Below are positions 5,874-10,021 of a stretch of 10,021 nucleotides of DNA, one piece after another. Under the pieces are notes generated by a model that was given only the letters and a program-made list of their open reading frames with translations, was not told the origin of the DNA and did no database searches. Source of the stretch: JAVKSL01 sp039583695 (GTDB lineage Bacteria > Actinomycetota > Acidimicrobiia > Acidimicrobiales > JAJPHD01); contig JAVKSL010000090.1 of NCBI GenBank assembly GCA_039583695.1, forward strand, positions 1-10,021, given 5' to 3'. The position numbers were made by a program, and so were the translations under genes. The first letter of the stretch is position 1, and every line of letters starts with the position of its first letter.

Positions 5874-7856
5874 GTGGTCGAAAGGCTGATCGTCGATATG
5901 CCGGGCTCTCCTGCTTCCCGTTACGATGCGGAGCTGTGCGAGCTGCGTCGCGAGCTTGGGTGGCTTCGGGCCGAGAACGCCCGGCTGGCACGGCTGGTGG
6001 GACTGGTCGGTCCGCGTCCCTTGCCCGACGAGGCGGCCCGCTCGCCACTCTTCGGCGGGTTCCCGGGTGCGGTGAACCACTCCTCCTCGAAGGCCGACAA
6101 GGTCGCGTTCTTCCGGCACCTCTTTGCCGGCCGCGACGACGTGCACGCGTTCCGATGGGAGAACGATCGCACGGGCCGAGCCGGATGGATGCCTGCCGTC
6201 GAAGGCGGCTTCCGACGAGGCCAGACCAACCGGACGTACCTGCCGCTCACCGACGACGTCATCACCGCCCACCTTGCCGGCACCATGCACGCCGGCTTGT
6301 ACCCGTTGATGAACGGCGACACCTGCAGGCTGCTCGCCTGCGACTTCGACGGGCCGATGGCGCTCTTGGACGCCCTCGCCTACACCAAGGCAGCCCGGTC
6401 CTTCGACGTCCCGACGGCACTGGAGGTGTCCCGCTCTGGCTCGGGATCCCACGTCTGGATGTTCTTCGCAGACGTCGTGGCGGCCACGACGGCTCGCCGG
6501 GTCGGCGTGGGTCTCCTGCGTGAGGCGATGGCGATCCGCGGCGAGCTGGATTTCGGCTCGTGCTGCTACCTGCATCCCCAGGAGCGCTGCTCGGTGTGCG
6601 GGGTCGAGCGGGCGATGCGCCCCTGGGCAGCCGGCGCCAAGGCGACCTGCGCTACCTGCGCCGTCGAGGACCACCCGCCCTGTCAGCACTGCGGGCTCGG
6701 CGCGCCTGTCCCGGCCGGCGACGAGGCCCCCCGCTGCCTGCGGTGCGCCGAGGGCGCCAGCGCGACATGCGTCGACTGCGGGGCGCTCACGGTCATGACC
6801 GACCGGGATGGCAAGCCTCGCTGCTGGCGCTGCTACCGCCGTCCCGAGCGCCGCTGCGGGCGCTGCGGCCGCCTCGGACCGATCGCCCGGCTTGCCACCG
6901 GAGAAGATCCCGAGTTGTGCCACAGCTGCTGGACCGGCCCGGTCACCACCTGCGCCAGCTACGTCCGCTGGCAGCTACTGCGCCGAGCCCGAGCCACAAG
7001 CCGGGCCGGCGGCTGCACCCCGGCCCAGCGCCACGGCGCCACCGCCAGCTTGCGAGCCGCTCAGCGCTTTCTCGATTGGCTCGACGACCAGGACCGGACG
7101 ATCGCCTGGCTCGACCAGACCCTCCTCGACGACTACCTCCTCGCCTTCCCCGCCGAGCGCGGCCGGCTCGGCGGCTTCCTCGGCTGGGCACGCCGCCAAC
7201 GGCTCGTGCGTGGCGTCGAGATCCGCTGGCTCGACCGTCCGCTCCAAGTGGTCCCCGTCGACCAGGACCACCGCTGGGCACTTGCTCGCCAGCTCCTCCA
7301 CGACGACACCCTGCCGACCGTTCGCCGGGTGGCCACGCTGCTCGTCGTCCTCTTCGCCCAGACGCCGGCACGCATCGCTGCCCTCACGCTCGACAGCGTC
7401 ACTGCCACCGCTGGCACGGTGACCATCGACCTCGGCCGGAGCTCGATCGAGACCCCCGAGCCGCTCGCGGGGCTGCTCCGCCAGCACCTCGCCTCACGGA
7501 CCAGCCTCGGCCGCGTCAAGACTGACGATCCCGGGCCCTGGCTCTTCCCAGGCCGCCACCCTCACAAGCACGCCGAGGTCCACACCGTCCAGCGATGGGT
7601 ACACGCCTGCGGCGTCACCGACATCCACGCGCAGCGCGCCAGCGCCCTCATCGACCTCGCTGGCCAGCTCCCATCGCCCGTCGTCGCCGACTTCCTCGGC
7701 GTCTCGGTCGGCACCGCCGTCAAGTGGAGCAAGCTCGCCGGCCGGCCCTGGGGGCAATACCTCGAGACCGGCTCGGCCATGAGACGGCGCACCCGCCGGC
7801 GCCCGCAGGCAACCCCCCGCTTGACGAGCTACTGGTGGACTCGGGGTGACCCGTAG
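5874..7856 (+). CDS. TOTE-type primase domain fused to zinc ribbons and a tyrosine-recombinase-like domain
   Basis: A 660-residue fusion. Residues 16-45: Leu/Arg-rich coiled coil. Residues about 68-232: the archaeo-eukaryotic primase-like domain of TOTE conflict systems (Phe-Phe-Arg-His-Leu-Phe-Ala-Gly-Arg-Asp-Asp-Val; Tyr-Leu-Pro-Leu-Thr-Asp), with the metal-binding Cys-Asp-Phe-Asp-Gly (D157, D159) and the Ser-x-His motif in Ser-Gly-Ser-Gly-Ser-His-Val-Trp (H193). The domain is cut near 'Leu-Asp-Phe-Gly-Ser', where relatives continue. Residues 239-352: eight CxxC pairs (239/242, 259/262, 270/273, 288/291, 299/302, 317/320, 328/331, 349/352), i.e. four zinc ribbons. Residues about 385-630: tyrosine-recombinase-like fold with R500, His-x-x-Arg (H585, R588) and a candidate Tyr629. 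Residues 633-660 are antisense to an IS3 remnant. Start is GTG 5874 with a weak GAGG; ATG 5898 is an alternative. It lies 16 bases after the helix-turn-helix gene, so the same operon. Confidence 0.82.
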   Translation: MVERLIVDMPGSPASRYDAELCELRRELGWLRAENARLARLVGLVGPRPLPDEAARSPLFGGFPGAVNHSSSKADKVAFFRHLFAGRDDVHAFRWENDRTGRAGWMPAVEGGFRRGQTNRTYLPLTDDVITAHLAGTMHAGLYPLMNGDTCRLLACDFDGPMALLDALAYTKAARSFDVPTALEVSRSGSGSHVWMFFADVVAATTARRVGVGLLREAMAIRGELDFGSCCYLHPQERCSVCGVERAMRPWAAGAKATCATCAVEDHPPCQHCGLGAPVPAGDEAPRCLRCAEGASATCVDCGALTVMTDRDGKPRCWRCYRRPERRCGRCGRLGPIARLATGEDPELCHSCWTGPVTTCASYVRWQLLRRARATSRAGGCTPAQRHGATASLRAAQRFLDWLDDQDRTIAWLDQTLLDDYLLAFPAERGRLGGFLGWARRQRLVRGVEIRWLDRPLQVVPVDQDHRWALARQLLHDDTLPTVRRVATLLVVLFAQTPARIAALTLDSVTATAGTVTIDLGRSSIETPEPLAGLLRQHLASRTSLGRVKTDDPGPWLFPGRHPHKHAEVHTVQRWVHACGVTDIHAQRASALIDLAGQLPSPVVADFLGVSVGTAVKWSKLAGRPWGQYLETGSAMRRRTRRRPQATPRLTSYWWTRGDP

Positions 7857-7984
7857 GTTCCGTTGGACTCGGTGTGGACGGCGGCGATCTTCTCGGCCAG
7901 CTCGGCGTTGCCGAGCTCTTTTTGCGAGGGAACGTCCTTCTTGCGCTCGTAGTAGGCGTCCAGGGCTCGGGAACGGCGAGACCA
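7772..7984 (-). pseudogene. IS3-family transposase (OrfB) fragment
   Basis: The minus strand encodes Ala-Leu-Asp-Ala-Tyr-Tyr-Glu-Arg-Lys-Lys (from about 7966). It continues with an Asn-Ala-Glu-Leu-Ala-Glu-Lys-Ile helix, His-Thr-Glu-Ser-Asn-Gly-Thr-Tyr-Gly-Ser-Pro-Arg-Val-His, an in-frame TAG at 7831-7829, then Leu-Val-Lys-Arg-Gly-Val-Ala-Cys and Arg-Arg-Val-Arg-Arg-Leu-Met-Ala-Glu. 'SxGTYGSPRVHxxL...RG...RxRVxRLM' is the signature of the region before the DDE core in IS3-family OrfB. Only about 65 codons remain, with a stop inside, no DDE catalytic residues and no recognisable ends. The right end near 7984 and the left end near 7772 are estimates from where the similarity stops. The left part overlaps the 3' end of the primase/recombinase fusion. 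Confidence 0.75.
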
Positions 7985-7986
7985 TC

Positions 7987-8061
7987 GTGACCGAGCAGGT
8001 CGAGACCGTCGATGGCGACCGGTCGATCGACCTGCTGCTCACTTCGTCTCTGATCGGTTGA
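7987..8061 (+). CDS. Possible 24-residue peptide or gene tail
   Basis: The frame GTG 7987 to TGA 8061 has good codon bias and reads Thr-Glu-Gln-Val-Glu-Thr-Val-Asp-Gly-Asp-Arg-Ser-Ile-Asp-Leu-Leu-Leu-Thr-Ser. Its stop overlaps a TTG start (TTGA, 8058-8061). The frame is open further upstream into the IS3 remnant, so it may be the tail of a gene cut by that insertion rather than a complete peptide. It contains a long imperfect inverted repeat. No family recognised. Confidence 0.25.
   Translation: MTEQVETVDGDRSIDLLLTSSLIG
7994..8036. repeat. 43-base imperfect inverted repeat
   Basis: AGCAGGTCGA (7994-8003) pairs perfectly with TCGACCTGCT (8027-8036). After a two-base bulge the pairing continues inward with ACCG and CGGT, leaving an 11-base loop. 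It sits directly beyond the estimated end of the IS3 remnant. It may be a secondary structure, a leftover insertion-sequence end or a site-specific recombination core; no evidence separates these. Confidence 0.5.
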
Positions 8062-8195
8062 GCACCCGACCGGCCACGGCAGTCGCTGTCGGTAGCACCA
8101 GCGACGAGCACCTCCGTTCAGTCGTCGACCGACTTGATCGACCCGACGTCGCGATCTTCGATACCACCAGCCAGCTCACCAGTACCGGCGGGTGA
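8058..8195 (+). CDS. Very short ORF with a possible ATP-grasp-like N-terminus (fragment)
   Basis: 45 codons from TTG 8058, overlapping the previous stop (TTGA), to TGA 8193-8195. The reading Ala-Val-Ala-Val-Gly-Ser-Thr-Ser-Asp-Glu-His, then a helix Leu-Arg-Ser-Val-Val-Asp-Arg-Leu, then Asp-Val-Ala-Ile-Phe-Asp-Thr is a strand-loop-helix-strand unit. It resembles the first lobe of MvdD/RimK-like ATP-grasp proteins ('VxGSxDDxHxxxVxxxL...VxVFDT'). Only the first lobe is present, so any such protein is truncated and inactive. Codon bias is normal. The resemblance is weak and comes from memory of the family. Confidence 0.35.
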   Translation: MSTRPATAVAVGSTSDEHLRSVVDRLDRPDVAIFDTTSQLTSTGG

Positions 8196-8290
8196 AGGGA
8201 TACCGCCAGCTCCCTCAGCTGGCTGGCGTCCTCTTGGCAGCGACCGCTGACAAGGCCACCGACACCGTCACCAAGGTGGTGCCGGCATGA
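8192..8290 (+). CDS. Short ORF, possible transposase tail
   Basis: 32 codons from GTG 8192, overlapping the previous stop (GTGA), to TGA 8288-8290, which overlaps the next ATG (ATGA). It reads Lys-Gly-Tyr-Arg-Gln-Leu-Pro-Gln-Leu-Ala, an Ala/Leu helix, then a Thr/Val-rich end. 'RxxKGYRxLPxL' tails occur at the C-terminus of some Mutator/IS256-type transposases, so this may be the surviving end of one. That assignment is tentative. Third-position bias supports real coding origin. Confidence 0.35.
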   Translation: MKGYRQLPQLAGVLLAATADKATDTVTKVVPA

Positions 8291-8616
8291 TCCACGTGCG
8301 CGACGGCTACGCGACGGCTCGCTGTGGCTACTGCAACGAGTCGCTCACCGGCCGGGGCGACCAGCGGTGGTGCTCGACGCGGGGCCGTCAAAGGGCGTGG
8401 AGAGCGAGCACCACCGCGCCGGTGGCACCCGTCGTGGTGGCAAAGTCCGACACCGTCTATGAGTGCCCGAGCTGCGAGGCCCGCTACCTCGGCCAGCGAT
8501 GCCCGGACTGCAACACGTGGTGCCGGCGCCTCGGCCCTGGACATCGTCTCCCCCGAGCAGCTGGCCACCCGGCCCCGCTCCGGGCAACGAGTCCCACGAT
8601 GACTGTCACTGCTTGA
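8287..8616 (+). CDS. Double zinc-ribbon protein with damaged tail
   Basis: A 109-residue frame. The first finger has C13, C16 and C29 followed by Arg-Gln-Arg-Ala-Trp-Arg, the usual 'CSxxCRQRAWR' block, but the fourth ligand is Gly33 instead of Cys. The second finger has C60/C63 and C72/C75 plus C79 in a Tyr-Leu-Gly-Gln-Arg-Cys-Pro-Asp-Cys-Asn-Thr-Trp-Cys-Arg-Arg-Leu-Gly-Pro-Gly block. Similar small zinc proteins accompany transposition genes in actinobacteria. After 'Leu-Gly-Pro-Gly' the frame becomes Arg/Pro-rich. A second frame from about 8536 to 8602 gives the better-biased Asp-Ile-Val-Ser-Pro-Glu-Gln-Leu-Ala-Thr. This suggests a deletion plus frameshift removing a third CPxC-type finger. 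The start ATG is coupled (ATGA) to the preceding ORF. Probably a recently damaged gene. Confidence 0.5.
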   Translation: MIHVRDGYATARCGYCNESLTGRGDQRWCSTRGRQRAWRASTTAPVAPVVVAKSDTVYECPSCEARYLGQRCPDCNTWCRRLGPGHRLPRAAGHPAPLRATSPTMTVTA

Positions 8617-8721
8617 GCGTATGATCACCTCGGAGGTCGCCACCAAGTTCCACGATCAGCGGGACATCCTCTGGTGGCGGCGATCGCTGGCAAAGTCAAC
8701 GCCCGCATAAGCTGAAATGCC
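8617..8721 (+). other. Short interval with a possible coding remnant
   Basis: A 29-codon frame (ATG 8620 to TAA near 8709) has normal codon bias and reads Ile-Thr-Ser-Glu-Val-Ala-Thr-Lys-Phe-His-Asp-Gln-Arg-Asp-Ile-Leu. A neighbouring frame takes over with Leu-Val-Ala-Ala-Ile-Ala-Gly-Lys-Val-Asn-Ala. It looks like a frameshifted gene scrap continuing the debris to its left. No promoter for the next gene is obvious. Confidence 0.3.
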
Positions 8722-9759
8722 ATGGCACCGTGGCTACGGCTTCTACGTCCGCGGCGATGGTGGCACTGGATACTCGTCAGCATCGTAGCCGTGTTGGTGA
8801 TCGGTGGCATCGGAAACGCCGCTAGTCACAAGACCACGACGGCCTCTACAGGGTCCAATCCGACGATCAAGAAGCCGGCGTCGCAATCCACGTTGAAACC
8901 GGATGCTGCGCCGGGGGCCCAGACAACTACGACGAGCACAACGGCCGAACAGACCACCGCTGCTCCGCATGTCCCCAGCTCCCTGGCGGCAACGACGGCG
9001 CGTCCCGGCGGGGGTTGTCGTGGCAGCGATCCGTTGGCAAACGTTTATCACTCATACAGACTCAAGGTGGAGAAGCCATGTCTGACTGTCACCGGAACGG
9101 TGGCGTACCTCCGCGGTGAAGACGACGGCGACGTCCACTTCGACCTGTCTCTGCCCGCGAGCGAGACCCACCTGCTTGACCAAGCGAACTACGCCCACGA
9201 GGACGGCCAACTCGTAGCGGAGATCGTGCCTGCCGACCAGCCCGGCTGCACTCCCGGCCAGCCTCCTCCGCTTCCTCCGACCGCATACCGGTCGAGCAGC
9301 TACAACTACGGGATCTGCACGGGCGCGGGCATCGCCACCCCACCGCTAGGAGCGCAGGTCAGGATCACGGGGCCTTACGTTCTCGACTCCGACCATGGCT
9401 GGATGGAGATCCACCCCGTGTGGGCGATCACCCTCATGGCTGCGCCGTCCTCTTCACCAGCGACGACCACATCTCCTCCTCCCGCCTCGGGCACCGCGCC
9501 CACCCAGCCACAAGGAGGCTCCTCTGCGGCGTGGTGCCAGGCGAGCGCCGCACCGTCCAACGATGGCTACCCAGGGGACTATGAGCTGTACGTCCACTCC
9601 AACCAGCCCGACGCAAACGCCACCGCCTCTGATGCTGGCGACACCTGGAGCGAGCACACCGATAGCAGCGGCTACGCGGACATCCGCCTTTATCACACCA
9701 CGCCGGGAATGACGATAACGGTGACCGTCGGAGCGGCGTCGTGCTCGACCACCGCCTGA
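8722..9759 (+). CDS. Membrane-anchored extracytoplasmic protein with two cysteine-bearing domains
   Basis: A 345-residue protein. A basic, Trp-rich N-terminus is followed by one hydrophobic helix (about 14-33), then a Thr/Ser/Pro/Ala linker (38-96); this predicts a single-pass anchor with the rest outside. Domain 1 (about 98-238) is strand-rich: Leu-Thr-Val-Thr-Gly-Thr-Val-Ala-Tyr, Asp-Val-His-Phe-Asp-Leu-Ser-Leu, and the ending Asp-His-Gly-Trp-Met-Glu-Ile-His-Pro-Val-Trp-Ala-Ile. That ending marks an OB-fold-like domain I know from actinobacterial secreted hypothetical proteins; four cysteines (99, 120, 176, 199) could form disulphides. A second Thr/Pro linker (240-268) leads to a small beta-sandwich-like C-domain (271-345) with C272 and C341. 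No catalytic motif is recognised. The ATG has only a weak ribosome-binding site. Function unknown. Confidence 0.85.
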   Translation: MAPWLRLLRPRRWWHWILVSIVAVLVIGGIGNAASHKTTTASTGSNPTIKKPASQSTLKPDAAPGAQTTTTSTTAEQTTAAPHVPSSLAATTARPGGGCRGSDPLANVYHSYRLKVEKPCLTVTGTVAYLRGEDDGDVHFDLSLPASETHLLDQANYAHEDGQLVAEIVPADQPGCTPGQPPPLPPTAYRSSSYNYGICTGAGIATPPLGAQVRITGPYVLDSDHGWMEIHPVWAITLMAAPSSSPATTTSPPPASGTAPTQPQGGSSAAWCQASAAPSNDGYPGDYELYVHSNQPDANATASDAGDTWSEHTDSSGYADIRLYHTTPGMTITVTVGAASCSTTA

Positions 9760-9914
9760 GCGAGCGACCGGATTCGGTAGCCAGCGCTAGTCCGAAGTTA
9801 CGTGCCCTCAGCCCCCGGACGTACCCCACCAGCAGCATTGATGGGTGATTTGGGTCGGAGAATGTAGCCAAGATATACTAGCGTATAGACCTGAAGCTGT
9901 GGTAGTATCTAGGC
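9760..9914 (+). promoter_or_regulatory. Intergenic region with likely leaderless promoter of the transposase
   Basis: TAGTAT (9903-9908) is a plausible -10, six bases before ATG 9915. No Shine-Dalgarno is present, so the transcript is probably leaderless. TATAC-TAGC-GTATA (9874-9887) is a small AT-rich inverted repeat just upstream. G+C drops from about 9840, which probably marks entry into the insertion sequence. I could not identify its terminal inverted repeat. Confidence 0.4.
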
Positions 9915-10021
9915 ATGACCAGGCAGGCAGGTGCGATCCATGTTGCCAAGGTGGTGCGCAAGTACAAGACCAAGGGTGGTGAGGAGCGTGAGTCGGTCTC
10001 ACACCTGTTGCGCCGCAGTGT
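9840..10021 (+). mobile_element. IS1634-like insertion sequence, left part
   Basis: Inferred from the transposase start and the drop in G+C near 9840. The left boundary is approximate and no terminal repeat or target duplication was recognised. Confidence 0.5.
9915..10021 (+). CDS. IS1634-type transposase, N-terminal fragment (runs off the window)
   Basis: The 35 codons inside the window read Ala-Ile-His-Val-Ala-Lys-Val-Val-Arg-Lys-Tyr-Lys (residues 6-17), then Gly-Gly-Glu-Glu-Arg-Glu-Ser-Val-Ser-His-Leu-Leu-Arg-Arg-Ser. This is the typical opening of IS1634-family (IS4-superfamily) DDE transposases in actinobacteria, which move by cut-and-paste. The catalytic residues lie outside the window, so activity cannot be judged. 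The frame is open to the end. Confidence 0.8.
   Translation, partial: MTRQAGAIHVAKVVRKYKTKGGEERESVSHLLRRS

Noticed and set aside
5769..6923. Minus-strand 384-residue frame
   Set aside because: Antisense shadow of the primase fusion gene.
6943..7525. Several Arg/Ala/Pro-rich frames on both strands inside the recombinase-like domain
   Set aside because: They overlap the supported frame, have low-complexity composition and show no start signals.
1..10021. CRISPR array, tRNA or rRNA genes
   Set aside because: No array of regularly spaced near-identical repeats with unique spacers of the usual size (the 75-base words are too short and only three), and no recognisable tRNA or rRNA sequence.

Overview
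The window is about two-thirds G+C, its coding frames are strongly biased to G/C in the third codon position, and Shine-Dalgarno starts are mixed with leaderless ones. Together with the protein families present this points to a soil- or water-type actinobacterium, possibly an acidimicrobial lineage. The lineage is an inference from composition and family content. It is an accessory region: nearly every recognisable gene belongs to a mobile or conflict-related family, and decayed insertion-sequence pieces lie between them.

Left part (1-2660, minus strand): a tightly packed set reading right to left. A weak upstream ORF leads by an ATGA overlap into a replication-relaxation family protein (717-2378). 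A poorly resolved stretch and small ORF(s) follow, and the last of these overlaps by ATGA the start of a serine recombinase whose body lies outside the window (1-64). This looks like the edge of an integrative or conjugative element. An 11-base word recurs three times at exactly 75-base spacing between these genes (480, 555, 630). Its 9-base core recurs as both arms of a perfect inverted repeat upstream of the replication-relaxation gene (2489-2519).

Middle (2660-5060): about 600 bases with no supportable gene, then a two-hairpin leader and a 405-residue protein with two tandem N-terminal repeats of the kind usually found before ankyrin repeats. Facing it is a minus-strand remnant of an AbiEii/AbiGii-type nucleotidyltransferase toxin (4710-5111).

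Core (5057-7856, plus strand): a three-gene operon. Its promoter lies inside a two-tier palindrome centred on base 5075, and the first mRNA appears leaderless. The genes are a small HicA-like protein (78 aa), a helix-turn-helix partner (176 aa, ATGA-coupled), and 16 bases later a 660-residue fusion. The fusion carries an archaeo-eukaryotic-primase-like domain of the TOTE conflict-system type, eight CxxC pairs (four zinc ribbons), and a tyrosine-recombinase-like domain. This fusion, in one operon with what looks like a toxin-antitoxin pair, is the best candidate here for an undescribed system. Its last ~28 residues are read antisense from an IS3-type transposase remnant.

Right part (7857-10021, plus strand): a chain of very short ORFs linked by TTGA, GTGA and ATGA overlaps that looks like decaying mobile-element debris, ending in a double zinc-ribbon protein with a damaged tail. 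Then come a membrane-anchored extracytoplasmic protein (8722-9759) and the first 35 codons of an IS1634-type transposase, apparently on a leaderless message.
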